From Bacillota bacterium (lineage in GTDB: Bacteria; Bacillota; Clostridia; Lachnospirales; Lachnospiraceae): DNA of 64,000 nt. This document shows, piece after piece, positions 25,456 to 34,332 of this stretch. The stretch covers positions 310,001 to 374,000 of the forward strand of contig JAEWIZ010000022.1 in NCBI GenBank assembly GCA_023386815.1, given 5' to 3'. Made by a program: the position numbers and the translations under genes. Each line of letters opens with the position of its first letter. The stretch's first letter is position 1. The notes beneath the pieces were generated by a model. That model had not been told where the DNA came from. It ran no database searches and was given only the letters and a program-made list of their open reading frames with translations.

Positions 25456-26163
25456 TTACTTCCCATTCATCTCCTTTTTTATCTGTCTCCAGCCCGGTAG
25501 GAAGAGATCCAGATATCCTTTAAAGACATGATTATGACTTCGTTCCAGTAGATGTACTAATTCATGAACCACGACATATTCCAGGCATTTGGGCTGTTTT
25601 TTTGCCAGCTCCAAGCTAAGGCATATTTTTTTTGTTCGTACGTTGCAGGTACCCCATCTGGTTTTCATATCACGTATAGAGAAGCCGGTGGATTTAACTC
25701 CAATGACATTTTCCCACTTTTCTATTAACTTCGGTATTTCTTGATTTAAAGCACTTTTATAGAGCGTATCTATCATTTTCTTTCGTTGTTCCTTCGTAGA
25801 ATCTGGCTTTACCGTTAATTTCAAACCACCTTCCATTACCTCCAGCTTAGGACGCCCGTTCTTTTCCTCTAGGTCAAGGCAATACGGTTCTCCCCAAAAA
25901 GTAACAATATCACCCTGCAGATAATTTATTTCTTCCTCAATATGTCGATTCATTACTACCTGTTGCTGAGTACCAATCCAACTTAGCTTTGACAGTACAA
26001 ATTTCCTTATCTCTTCCTCACTCATACGCATCGGAGCAGTGATACGAACCTGACCCTTGGGCGGAAGCACCCGTAAGTACATGTTTTTTATCTTTTTACG
26101 TTCTAATTCAATGGGTATACTTGCAATTATCATGTTCTTAATCATTTTATCGTCCCAACTCAT
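25456..26163 (-). CDS. YgjP-like zinc metallopeptidase (DUF45)
   Basis: 235 residues. The signature VVHELVHLLERSHN gives the HExxH zinc site with a third ligand His a few residues later, preceded by SIRDMKTRWGTCN, the usual pattern of the YgjP/WLM family (M48-like). N-terminal half is a beta-rich domain with YLRVLPPKGQVRITAP. Cytoplasmic; family function poorly known, sometimes tied to restriction systems, though none is nearby. Third gene of a likely operon (P-loop kinase, HAD phosphatase, this), separated from the HAD gene by 19 bp. Confidence 0.87.
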   Translation of the reverse strand: MSWDDKMIKNMIIASIPIELERKKIKNMYLRVLPPKGQVRITAPMRMSEEEIRKFVLSKLSWIGTQQQVVMNRHIEEEINYLQGDIVTFWGEPYCLDLEEKNGRPKLEVMEGGLKLTVKPDSTKEQRKKMIDTLYKSALNQEIPKLIEKWENVIGVKSTGFSIRDMKTRWGTCNVRTKKICLSLELAKKQPKCLEYVVVHELVHLLERSHNHVFKGYLDLFLPGWRQIKKEMNGK

Positions 26164-26182
26164 TCTTTTCCAATAGATCAGC

Positions 26183-26899
26183 CTAGGATAAAGCCGGCAG
26201 CTCTTCTATCATTTTTAGCAGATCATCAATATCACCTTGCTGTAAATGGTCTATCCTCTCATCTTCCGGACAGATTAAGCAGTCCTTAAGTAAAAATGTC
26301 TTCATCCCTAATGTTGCAACACACATGTCCTCTTTTACATCATTACCGATCATAATACATTCTTCCGGCTGTTTCTTAATCGTTGCCAGTATTTCTTTGT
26401 AGTAATTTATATTCGGTTTACAGAAGGAGCTATTTTCATAGGTTGTAATCAATTCAAAATCCTCAGGATCAAGACCTGCCCAAAGCATCCTGGTAACAGT
26501 TGCGATTCTGGGGAACAAGGGATTCGTAGCAAGTATCACCTCATATCCCTTACGCTTTAATGTCTTAATACACTCCCTTGCATGTGGATGCAGGGAAGTT
26601 GTCTCCTTAACCTCAGCAAATTCATTCTGATAAAAATGTTCGAACACGGGCTCCAGCTCTACTGCCGAGTCTCCTAGCAAGCTGCAAAATTGTTCCCAGA
26701 ATCTTTGCTCATTTGTCATGGTGCCATCATTTTTAATTACTGCTGCAGTAGCAGCTCCCACCGCACCGATGAATTCCTTGGGCTGCTTTTCGTATGCTGC
26801 CAGCTTCTTTGCCAATGCCTGAAAGTAAGTTTCTACAAATAGCTCCTGACTGGGCATTGGCAGTAAGGTTCCATCCAGATCAAATATAACTGTATTCAT
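26183..26899 (-). CDS. HAD-family hydrolase
   Basis: 238 residues. Motif I VIFDLDGTLLPM (nucleophile Asp near residue 6), motif II in VILATNP, motif III Lys in SSFCKPN, and motif IV MIGNDVKEDM, all in order, with a helical cap between I and II. A phosphatase of small molecules; substrate unknown. I start at 26899 because GGAGG lies eight bases before that ATG and itself overlaps an upstream ATG. Confidence 0.88.
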   Translation of the reverse strand: MNTVIFDLDGTLLPMPSQELFVETYFQALAKKLAAYEKQPKEFIGAVGAATAAVIKNDGTMTNEQRFWEQFCSLLGDSAVELEPVFEHFYQNEFAEVKETTSLHPHARECIKTLKRKGYEVILATNPLFPRIATVTRMLWAGLDPEDFELITTYENSSFCKPNINYYKEILATIKKQPEECIMIGNDVKEDMCVATLGMKTFLLKDCLICPEDERIDHLQQGDIDDLLKMIEELPALS

Positions 26900-26953
26900 T
26901 CTATTATCCTCCATATCACTTGTGTTCCTCTGACTCTACACATTCCTTAATAG

Positions 26954-27541
26954 CTAGGGCGTCTCCAGAATAGACACAATTCTCTCCATGGACTCCCTAT
27001 ATTCATCATCTGAAGAATTCTTAAATATTAATAAATCATCAATTACCTTAGGATCATCTAAAGTTGTTGGAATGTTAAAATTACATCCCGCTATATATTC
27101 GTCCCAATGAGCCAGCTTCCAAGTATCACGATCAGAATTTCTCTCTTTCATTCGTTGCCTACATACTTCTATCGTGGTTTCCACCCATACTACCACTAAT
27201 TTGGCATTTTTCTGTTTTAAAGCTTTCTTTAGGTTGTCAATATAATTCATATCTCTGATCTCTTCTGTGAAGGGTGCGTTGATTAATACGATATCGTCAT
27301 AATCTAATGCTTCCATCGCCAAAGCAACTATGGTCTTGTATTCAAAATCCCTAATATTTGTTTCAAAAAACTCCGAGCTTCGGTCATAAGGCTGACCTGC
27401 AACCTGAAAGATCTGTTTTGATAAAACAATCAGTGTATCCTTATCCAAATACACCACATGCTTTAATGTTTTTGCCAACTGCTTTGAAATATAGGTTTTG
27501 CCACATGCTGGTGGTGAAGTTACCAAAATTAACTTTTTCAT
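26954..27541 (-). CDS. P-loop nucleotide kinase-like protein
   Basis: 195 residues. Walker A SPPACGKTYISK at residues 9-20, then VYLDKDTLIVLSK as in small-molecule kinases and zeta-toxin-like proteins, VVWVETTIEVCRQRMKERNS (lid arginines) and a WDEY segment. Probably a cytoplasmic kinase of a small molecule (AAA_33/shikimate-kinase-like fold). First gene of the three-gene group ending at 25456. No antitoxin-like partner is adjacent, which argues against a toxin role. Confidence 0.75.
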   Translation of the reverse strand: MKKLILVTSPPACGKTYISKQLAKTLKHVVYLDKDTLIVLSKQIFQVAGQPYDRSSEFFETNIRDFEYKTIVALAMEALDYDDIVLINAPFTEEIRDMNYIDNLKKALKQKNAKLVVVWVETTIEVCRQRMKERNSDRDTWKLAHWDEYIAGCNFNIPTTLDDPKVIDDLLIFKNSSDDEYRESMERIVSILETP

Positions 27542-27620
27542 TTTATTATCCTTTCATCTCATAGGTTTTGCAAATCTGATTCAATCTTTCCTAATACCTA
27601 TTTCATAGACTTTCCTAAAT

Positions 27621-28700
27621 TTATGGATTATTCGCATGAGAATGCTTATGATGTATATCCGGGTTATGACTATGAGTGTGCTTTATCGTCCCATGTTCAT
27701 GCATATGAGAGTGTTCCCCGGTATATCCATTATCATGCTGATGAGTATGATGCCCATCATTATGACTATGCTTATGTTCATGAGTCATTGACTCATGAAC
27801 ATGCAGGTGGCGATGCAACTCTGTTATAGCGAAGTAGGTACCGAGCAACATTATCCCAAGTGCTACGATAAAATTAGTAGTCATATGATCCTGCAATAGT
27901 AACCAGGATATGAAAACACCGATAAAAGGTGCAGCCGCATAATACGAACTAGTTCTGGCTGCACCGAGCTGGCGTTGAGCCAGCAAATAAAAATAGATAC
28001 TTAGACCGTAAGCGATAAAACCAAGTACCAGGGTTATGAGAATATAGGTAAGGTTAGAGCTGAACTGCTTCATTATAATAGATATAGCTAGAGCTCCCAT
28101 ACCGGAACCCAATCCTTTATAAACTACAACTTGTTTCGGGTCTTTCATAGAGAGCATTCTGGTACAATTATTTTCAAATCCCCAGCAGACACATGCCATT
28201 AAAACAAAGAGCGAACCAATGGAGAAATGGAAGCTACTGGCATCATTTACGGCTAGAACAAAACTTGATGTTGTGATAAGCAGGATTGACACCCACATTC
28301 GTCTTCCAATCGCTTCTTTAAAAATCAGCAATGCAATCAACGAAGTTGTAACAATCTCAAAGTTATTAAGCAAAGATGCATTGGCTGCGGTGGTCAGACT
28401 GAGACCAAACATTAACAATACCGGTGCCGCAATGTCTAAGGCAATCATACCCAAAAGATAGGGTAACTCTTGTATTGTCATTTTTGCTTCCCGTTGTTCC
28501 TTATGTAAGGCTCGTTGAATCCCGTTTACTATTAACATACCAATACCTGCTCCAAGGTACAGCAGGGCTGCCATTAAGGTTGGTGGAATCTCCTTTAAAA
28601 GAAGCTTAGAAAAGGGTGAGCTGATCCCATATAAAGCAGCTGCCAAAATTGCACATGCGATAGCATTCACATTATTTTTTCCATTTATTTTTTGTTTCAT
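27621..28700 (-). CDS. EamA/DMT-family transporter with histidine-rich tail
   Basis: 359 residues, ten predicted membrane helices in two EamA halves (helices between residues 10 and 290), e.g. IACAILAAALYGISSPFSK at the start and IGVFISWLLLQD late. After the last helix comes a ~60-residue cytoplasmic tail with about 20 histidines in HxH and HSH groups, e.g. HEHKHSHNDGHHTHQHD. Such tails usually bind Zn, Ni or Co, so this exporter may handle a metal or be metal-regulated; ordinary EamA proteins carry metabolites and lack the tail. Start chosen at 28700 after a GAGGTT box. Confidence 0.85.
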   Translation of the reverse strand: MKQKINGKNNVNAIACAILAAALYGISSPFSKLLLKEIPPTLMAALLYLGAGIGMLIVNGIQRALHKEQREAKMTIQELPYLLGMIALDIAAPVLLMFGLSLTTAANASLLNNFEIVTTSLIALLIFKEAIGRRMWVSILLITTSSFVLAVNDASSFHFSIGSLFVLMACVCWGFENNCTRMLSMKDPKQVVVYKGLGSGMGALAISIIMKQFSSNLTYILITLVLGFIAYGLSIYFYLLAQRQLGAARTSSYYAAAPFIGVFISWLLLQDHMTTNFIVALGIMLLGTYFAITELHRHLHVHESMTHEHKHSHNDGHHTHQHDNGYTGEHSHMHEHGTIKHTHSHNPDIHHKHSHANNP

Positions 28701-28782
28701 CGGCAACCTCATTTCCATATTCTTTCTTGCCCTATTGGGCTACTCATATCGAAAAGATGCTAGGAAAACTATGTATTGTCTT

Positions 28783-28812
28783 AAAAAAAGAGACAGGTAT
28801 TACCTGCCGCCT
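28783..28812 (-). terminator. terminator after the DUF1905 gene
   Basis: CAGGT-ATT-ACCTG stem (28794-28806) followed on the - strand by CTCTTTTTTT, about 110 bp downstream of the DUF1905 gene. Confidence 0.6.
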
Positions 28813-28919
28813 TTCTATGGAGTCAACCATTACTTTTATAATGCTTCTTCAAATCGTTTATTTTTACTACTTATTTCATACTCTTGATTACTCATTCCAA
28901 TTGTTTAACTATATTCTAA

Positions 28920-29381
28920 TTACTTATTTAATTTCCCATCCTGCTTTAATTGCTCTAATGCTTTCTCAAGACGGCTTCGCCTTGTTTCAGCTTTTTTTGC
29001 TGAGGTAATCCAGGTCACATATTCCTTCTTTGCGGTATAAGAAAGCTTCTCATAATTTGCCTGAGCCTCGGGATTTTGTTTCATACTCTCCATAAAATCC
29101 TCAGGAACCTCAACAATTCTCTCTTCCTCATCCTTCTTAAGGGTAACATGAACTGTATCCCCAAAATCCTTACCAATCTTTTTACGAAGCTCCTTCGTCA
29201 TACCTACCATATAACAGCCACCCATTGTTACCAAGGATCCTCTGTATTCAACACCATCAAAGGTAGCAAGCACTTTTACTCTTTTTGCGCCAAATATTTC
29301 CTGAACATCAAACGGAGGTTCAATATAGGCTCCGTTTATTTCTCCGTGCTGTTTAATTACCGCATCAAACTCCTGTGTCAT
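28920..29381 (-). CDS. DUF1905/YdeI-type small protein
   Basis: 153 residues. The N-terminal half is a beta-barrel DUF1905 domain: YIEPPFDVQEIFGAKRVKVLATFDG and GSLVTMGGCYMVGMTKELRKKIG. The C-terminal helix pair EANYEKLSYTAKKEYVTWITSAKK-like region (AKKAETRRSRLEKALE) matches the bacteriocin-protection YdeI/OmpD-associated family. Cytoplasmic; function poorly known. Start at 29381 follows GGAGGTTAAC. Confidence 0.8.
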   Translation of the reverse strand: MTQEFDAVIKQHGEINGAYIEPPFDVQEIFGAKRVKVLATFDGVEYRGSLVTMGGCYMVGMTKELRKKIGKDFGDTVHVTLKKDEEERIVEVPEDFMESMKQNPEAQANYEKLSYTAKKEYVTWITSAKKAETRRSRLEKALEQLKQDGKLNK

Positions 29382-29603
29382 GTTAACCTCCATTCCACAA
29401 CGAAAGCAGGCAGCACAAAGATAACTCCTCTATAAAACTATGTGCATCCGGCTTCTCATATTCATTCTACAATGAACTTAGTAAAGATAATTCCTAATAA
29501 TGCAATTTAATTCTCTAAGAAAAGAACTTTCAAAGATATGGACCTTATATAATATTACTTTATATTATTAGTCTCTTATCAATCCTTCATTCAGGATAAC
29601 TTA

Positions 29604-30428
29604 CTACAGCAAGTTCTGTTCTGATAATAAATTCATAACAGAAGCATTATAGTTAATGTCTGTGTTTAAATAATTGTTATTGTAATTCTTCTCTTCTTCT
29701 ACCTGTTTTTCATCTTCCTCATTTTGTTGATCCATAAATATATCAATAAATTTCATATAATCATCATAGGAAAAGAAGGAGTATAAATCGTCTATGGTAA
29801 CCGATTGTTCATCTTGATCGGTACTGCTGGTCAAAATTAATGTCAAATTTCTCTGAAGCGGAGTTGTACTAACCGGACTCATTCGATTGATTGAATTATT
29901 TGTATTGCTGCTCTGGTTATTTGCACTGGACGCAATTTCTATATTACCTTGTCCATAATAATTCATTACCTTTTTAACGTAATTTTGTGTTTCTTCAAAA
30001 GGCGGAATTCCATTGTACTTTCTGACATTTCCACTGCCTGCATTGTATGCAGCTAATGCCAGCTTTGTATCACCATTATACCTTTTAAGCATTGATGCAA
30101 TGTATTTTGCTCCACCCATAATATTTTGTTCTGCATCAAAGGGATCCGTAACACCTAGTTCTCTTGCTGTTGCAGGCATTAATTGCATAACCCCCTGTGC
30201 ACCAACACGGGATACTGCAGATGCATTGAAATTAGATTCTGCTTTTCCGACTGCCTTTAAGAGCTCGGTAGGGACGTTATATTTCTCAGCTGCCGCTTCA
30301 AATATCTCATCCAGGCTCTTTGATTCTCCTAAGTAGGAAGAAAAGTCACTGTTTGAACTCTTTCTTACTGCATTCGAACTAAATGAGTTTTTATTTTCAA
30401 TATTTGAAATTCCTGATATTTCTGACAT
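29604..30428 (-). CDS. lytic transglycosylase (SLT domain)
   Basis: 274 residues. A family 1 SLT domain occupies residues ~40-155: YNVPTELLKAVGKAESNFN with the catalytic Glu, SRVGAQGVMQLMPATARELG, NIMGGAKYIASMLKRY and LALAAYNAGSGNVRKY. Cleaves peptidoglycan glycan strands to anhydro-muropeptides. It has no signal peptide; the N-terminus is Ser/Asn-rich and the C-terminus (160-274) is Asn/Glu-rich and low complexity, so export may need another route, for example the flagellar or a holin-type path. GGAGG precedes the ATG. Confidence 0.88.
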   Translation of the reverse strand: MSEISGISNIENKNSFSSNAVRKSSNSDFSSYLGESKSLDEIFEAAAEKYNVPTELLKAVGKAESNFNASAVSRVGAQGVMQLMPATARELGVTDPFDAEQNIMGGAKYIASMLKRYNGDTKLALAAYNAGSGNVRKYNGIPPFEETQNYVKKVMNYYGQGNIEIASSANNQSSNTNNSINRMSPVSTTPLQRNLTLILTSSTDQDEQSVTIDDLYSFFSYDDYMKFIDIFMDQQNEEDEKQVEEEKNYNNNYLNTDINYNASVMNLLSEQNLL

Positions 30429-30578
30429 ACGAACCTCCCTAAACTAACACCTTGGTAACCTTACTACTTTATCTATTATTTTAGACAATATTTTGGCATC
30501 TTACAATAGTTTTATGTAATATTATTTGTTTTCCTATCGAATTCCAGTGCAAGCGTTTCTCCTGATTTATTTATCTGC

Positions 30579-30656
30579 CAACTATATTACGGTTATCAAA
30601 CAACTATATTACTGTCATTTAACAACTATATTACAGTTATCTAACAATGATATATA
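30579..30656. repeat. tandem repeat, 22-bp unit, 3.5 units
   Basis: CAACTATATTAC starts at 30579, 30601 and 30623, exactly 22 bp apart, with a decayed fourth unit CAATGATATA at 30645. Inner parts vary (GGTTATCAAA, TGTCATTTAA, AGTTATCTAA). It lies in the 404-bp gap between the transglycosylase gene start and the dus gene end; no promoter or open frame is evident there besides. Confidence 0.8.
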
Positions 30657-30832
30657 CAAATAATTTATCGACCACTACTGCATGATCCTTAATAGTTAAA
30701 TCCTATCTTTCTTTTCAATGGTAAAATTCACTTGGAACCTTTATTAACACTTATCTCTTGATTAGAGCCTATACTACTATATGCGATGCCTCTCACTACT
30801 TCATAAGCTAATTTTACCGTTGCGCATTCATA

Positions 30833-31771
30833 CTAATCTATTAGCTCTTCTTCAAGAAATAAGCGGTTTACCGCCTCCTCATAATCCTTCAGCTTTTCAG
30901 CTTTTCTAATCTTTTTTGCATACTTCTCAGAGTTTACAAACATTAAAACCATATAAAACCACAATTCCTTCATTTTAAAAAGTACATTCCGATCACCAGA
31001 TAATATGCTTTGATATTCTGTGAGAATGGTATCATGAAACGCTCTAAGCTTATCTTTCGTTAATTTAACTTGATCGATTATCTCATCGATTAAACCGGGA
31101 TTCATAATCAGTCCCCTCCCCAACATGACGTTATCGATCATTGGATAATGCTCAATAAACTCCCGGTAATCCTTGACAGAATGAAGATCTCCATTATAGA
31201 CGAGCGGATTCTTACTTCGTTTAATCGCTTCCTCAAATATGGCCAAATTCGGTTTATTCTTGTAAAAATCTTTTTGAATTCTCGGATGGATGATAAGCTC
31301 TTCCATTGGATATTTATTAAATATCTCTATTAGAGTAAAGAACTCCTCAGGGTCATCTTTCCCAATTCTTGTTTTAACGGAGATTTTCATAACCTGCTCT
31401 GCAAATATCTCCTCCAAAAACTGGTCAAGGGCTTCTGGTTTCGATAAAAATCCCGATCCTTTTCCTTTGGCAACTACTGTTCCTGAGGGACAACCTAGGT
31501 TTAGATTGATTTCCTGATATCCCAACTCCTTCATTTTCTTTGCTGTTTGAATAAACTCCTTAGAATTGTTTGTCAGCAGCTGCGGAATCAAAGGAATACC
31601 TTTATTATTTTCCGGGAGAACATCCTTAATCTCTTTGGATTTATAATTACCATACTGGTTAGCAACGATAAAAGGAGAAAAATACTTATCACTCTGATGA
31701 AAAAAGGCTGCATGGGCATTTCGATAGATATACCCGGTAACACCTTCCATTGGGGCGAAATAAAATTGCAT
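30833..31771 (-). CDS. dus: tRNA-dihydrouridine synthase
   Basis: FMN enzyme reducing uridine to dihydrouridine in tRNA. 312 residues. FAPMEGVTG at the N-terminus (FMN site), INLNLGCPSGTVVAKGKGSGF with the catalytic Cys near residue 96, VKTRIG (base-contact Lys/Arg), IIHPRIQKDFY and NGDLHSV, with MLGRGLIMNPG before the helical C-terminal domain. The paralogue (DusB-like or other) cannot be told. Single gene, GGAG 11 bases before the ATG. Confidence 0.93.
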   Translation of the reverse strand: MQFYFAPMEGVTGYIYRNAHAAFFHQSDKYFSPFIVANQYGNYKSKEIKDVLPENNKGIPLIPQLLTNNSKEFIQTAKKMKELGYQEINLNLGCPSGTVVAKGKGSGFLSKPEALDQFLEEIFAEQVMKISVKTRIGKDDPEEFFTLIEIFNKYPMEELIIHPRIQKDFYKNKPNLAIFEEAIKRSKNPLVYNGDLHSVKDYREFIEHYPMIDNVMLGRGLIMNPGLIDEIIDQVKLTKDKLRAFHDTILTEYQSILSGDRNVLFKMKELWFYMVLMFVNSEKYAKKIRKAEKLKDYEEAVNRLFLEEELID

Positions 31772-31877
31772 GCTTCTTCGTACTCCTTTGAATTTAACAT
31801 AATGAAACTAGAGTTCATTATACATCCAGTACATTTAGGAGGCAAGAAAATAGTTTCAATATGGAATAATTCGCAGA

Positions 31878-31924
31878 AAAATAGAAGCTGTGTTTACTTC
31901 TCCGGTGAAGGAAACACAGCTTCT
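31878..31924 (-). terminator. terminator of the chemoreceptor gene
   Basis: AGAAGCTGTGTTT and AAACACAGCTTCT form a 13-bp stem (31883-31924) with an inner GAAG/CTTC pairing; on the - strand ATTTTTC follows. It lies 100 bp downstream of the chemoreceptor stop. Confidence 0.8.
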
Positions 31925-32025
31925 ATAAGCACTTATTCCTATAGCTATTATGGATCATAATTTTTTATCTATGCTGCTACTTTACCAACTCAATTGTGGA
32001 GTACAACTCTCCTTGTAAAATATAG

Positions 32026-34176
32026 CTATTTCAAATTATCATCCGAAATCTTAAACTGCTTTACATGATCCATTAAATTCTCTATCACTACCGCCAGCTT
32101 CATTGCCATCGCTGAAAGCTGGTGAGCTACCGTAGTCTGCTCTTCTCCCGTTGCAAGTAGCTCCTGCGTTGATGCAGCTGTTTCCTCAGCAATCGCAGCA
32201 ATACTTGATACTGAATCCGTAGCCTCCCTTTGCAGGCTGTCCATTCCCGATATTAAATCATATACTTTTTCTATTACCTTTATAATATGATCCATATCAG
32301 TAACGATTGTACCAAACGTATGCTCCGTATTTAATACGGCAACCTCCTGCTTTTTATAAATCATTTCTCCTTCTTCTATCATAGTTTCGGTCGACTTGGC
32401 TTCTTCATACACCCTGTTAACAATAGCACTGATATTCTGTGCAGCTTCGCTGGACTGATTGGCGAGTTTACGAACCTCATCTGCAACAACTGCAAAGCCT
32501 TTCCCTGCCTCCCCGGCACGTGCTGCTTCTATCGCAGCGTTTAGCGCAAGAAGATTAGTCTGTGAGCTGATTGCATTAATAATATCAATAATGACCAATA
32601 TCTCCCGAAATTGTTCTGATAGTTCCCCTATATCATGCTTAATATTATTTGATAGGGTGATGGATTGTTCTGTTGACGAACTCAATTCTTCCATGATAAC
32701 AGTAGCTTGAGCACCGGCTCGCTTTGTCCGTGTTGTAGCCTCTACAACTTCCTTAAAGCTAGACTCTGTAATGCCAAGCTGACTCACCAGCTTATTAATA
32801 ATTACAGAAGCTTTTTCTGCATCTACAGCTTGTTCAGAAGCACCGGTTGATAGAGCTTCTGCTGCTTCCATTGTTTCTTTGGAGGTTAGTGCCGATTGTT
32901 CTGCAATTTTTTGTAGTTCCTGAGAGTTTGCAACCACCTTATCGGAGAGATCCATGGTTTTATTAATAAGATTTTCCATATTCTCTGTCATTAAATTAAA
33001 GCTATGGGATAATTGCCCCATTTCATGTTTGCCACTGATGGAGCTGCGTATCATTAAATTCCCCTGCTCCACAAGAAGCATTTTATCTCTTATGTAATCG
33101 ATTGGTCTCACGATTGTAATTGCTAAGAGAATACCCACCGCAATAGCAACGAATAGACTAATTAGAGCCAATGTCACAGCAAGCACTCCAATTCGATTAA
33201 TATTTCCATAAATTGATTTTGTTGGAATCTCAATTACATACCACCAACCTGAGTCCGTCTCTTTAAAAATAACCATGGTTTCACCGGCGGTTTCATCTGT
33301 AGTAATAAAGGAACCTCCAGAGACTGTACTGCTAGCATTCTCAGAAGACTCACCAGCGATAGCAGCCTTTGTTAACTCCAAAGAGATACCAGTAACATCA
33401 CCCATTGTCAGTGAATCATCAGAGGAAACAATCACTCTTCCCTCCTTATCCACTAAACTCATTCTACCTCCTACTAAACTCTGGTTGGTAGCAATATCCT
33501 CTAATAAGAATAGTGAATCAAGATCATATACCAGTATCTGAAGTTCCCCTGAAGCATAGGTATTTCGGAAGGCACGCATATAAAACAAATCCTGTTTGTC
33601 AAATAAATGATAAGCCCAGATTTCTTTCACCTTTCCTTCCTTCAGCATTTGATTTTCTAAGCTTTCATCAAATGCTTCCCGAAACTCCGGTGTTGAAAAA
33701 TCCTTATACTTACTTGGATCAATTACTTCCCCTGACTTTACAATAATTACCTGATTCAATTCTGGAAAAGACAAACGTAAAGCATTCAAACGACCAAATA
33801 AGTTATCCTGACGATCTTTTACCATGTCATATTCAGTAGGATAATTCTCTACTGATTTTCCTAGAATCTGAAGAATCGTATTGTCGGATGCCAATAGCGT
33901 TGTTGATGAGTCAATAGAGCTTAACTTGTGATTAACGAGTGATGTCACTTGATCTGCCACAGAAAGATTTGCACTCTCTACCTCTTCTAAGATTGCTGCT
34001 TTCGCATTGTAATAAAGCAAGAGGATAATAATCATAACTGGAACCAGAAGAATTAATACATGGGATAGAATCAGCTTTAACTTAATCGGTAACCTCTCCC
34101 GAATACTCTTCTCCTTCCTGTTTATTTTTTGATAAGGCAACTTCTGTTCGTGATATTTTTTTCTTCTAAACTTCAT
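32026..34176 (-). CDS. transmembrane methyl-accepting chemotaxis protein
   Basis: 716 residues. Basic N-terminus, helix 1 near 30-55 (LKLILSHVLILLVPVMIIILLLYY region), extracellular dCache-like sensor about 60-320, helix 2 near 325-350, HAMP, then the signalling domain to the end. The tip NAISSQTNLLALNAAIEAARAG and AGKGFAVVADEVRKLANQSS is canonical. Senses an external ligand and controls CheA. I start it at 34176, where AGGAG precedes the ATG; the open frame upstream (to 34278) lacks a site. No che genes are nearby. Confidence 0.92.
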   Translation of the reverse strand: MKFRRKKYHEQKLPYQKINRKEKSIRERLPIKLKLILSHVLILLVPVMIIILLLYYNAKAAILEEVESANLSVADQVTSLVNHKLSSIDSSTTLLASDNTILQILGKSVENYPTEYDMVKDRQDNLFGRLNALRLSFPELNQVIIVKSGEVIDPSKYKDFSTPEFREAFDESLENQMLKEGKVKEIWAYHLFDKQDLFYMRAFRNTYASGELQILVYDLDSLFLLEDIATNQSLVGGRMSLVDKEGRVIVSSDDSLTMGDVTGISLELTKAAIAGESSENASSTVSGGSFITTDETAGETMVIFKETDSGWWYVIEIPTKSIYGNINRIGVLAVTLALISLFVAIAVGILLAITIVRPIDYIRDKMLLVEQGNLMIRSSISGKHEMGQLSHSFNLMTENMENLINKTMDLSDKVVANSQELQKIAEQSALTSKETMEAAEALSTGASEQAVDAEKASVIINKLVSQLGITESSFKEVVEATTRTKRAGAQATVIMEELSSSTEQSITLSNNIKHDIGELSEQFREILVIIDIINAISSQTNLLALNAAIEAARAGEAGKGFAVVADEVRKLANQSSEAAQNISAIVNRVYEEAKSTETMIEEGEMIYKKQEVAVLNTEHTFGTIVTDMDHIIKVIEKVYDLISGMDSLQREATDSVSSIAAIAEETAASTQELLATGEEQTTVAHQLSAMAMKLAVVIENLMDHVKQFKISDDNLK

Positions 34177-34225
34177 AAACTCACTCCTCATATGTGATTC
34201 ATTGATTGCCCCTCCAGTTGCAAAA

Positions 34226-34260
34226 GAAAAGTACCATGCTTTTTCGGTACGGTACTTTTC
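34226..34260 (-). terminator. terminator of the sugar ABC operon
   Basis: GAAAAGTACC (34226-34235) pairs with GGTACTTTTC (34251-34260); on the - strand the stem ends GTACTTTTCTTTTG. It lies between the permease gene and the chemoreceptor gene, both on the - strand. Confidence 0.75.
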
Positions 34261-34332
34261 TGTCATCCTATTACTCACAGTTCAAGTCTTTTCAAATGAT
34301 TGCGAGGTCATATATATTCTTTTATTTTTATA

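Noticed and set aside
26954..27541. Zeta-type toxin of a toxin-antitoxin pair
   Set aside because: Walker A and LDKD resemble zeta toxins, but no small antitoxin gene is adjacent and it sits in an operon with a phosphatase and a metallopeptidase.
27623..27829. Small + strand protein rich in His/Tyr/Asp opposite the EamA gene
   Set aside because: It is the antisense of the His-codon-rich tail; no ribosome binding site and composition explained by the other strand.
29604..30428. Phage-derived lysin marking a prophage
   Set aside because: No phage structural, integrase or holin genes surround it; a stand-alone SLT protein is common in these bacteria.
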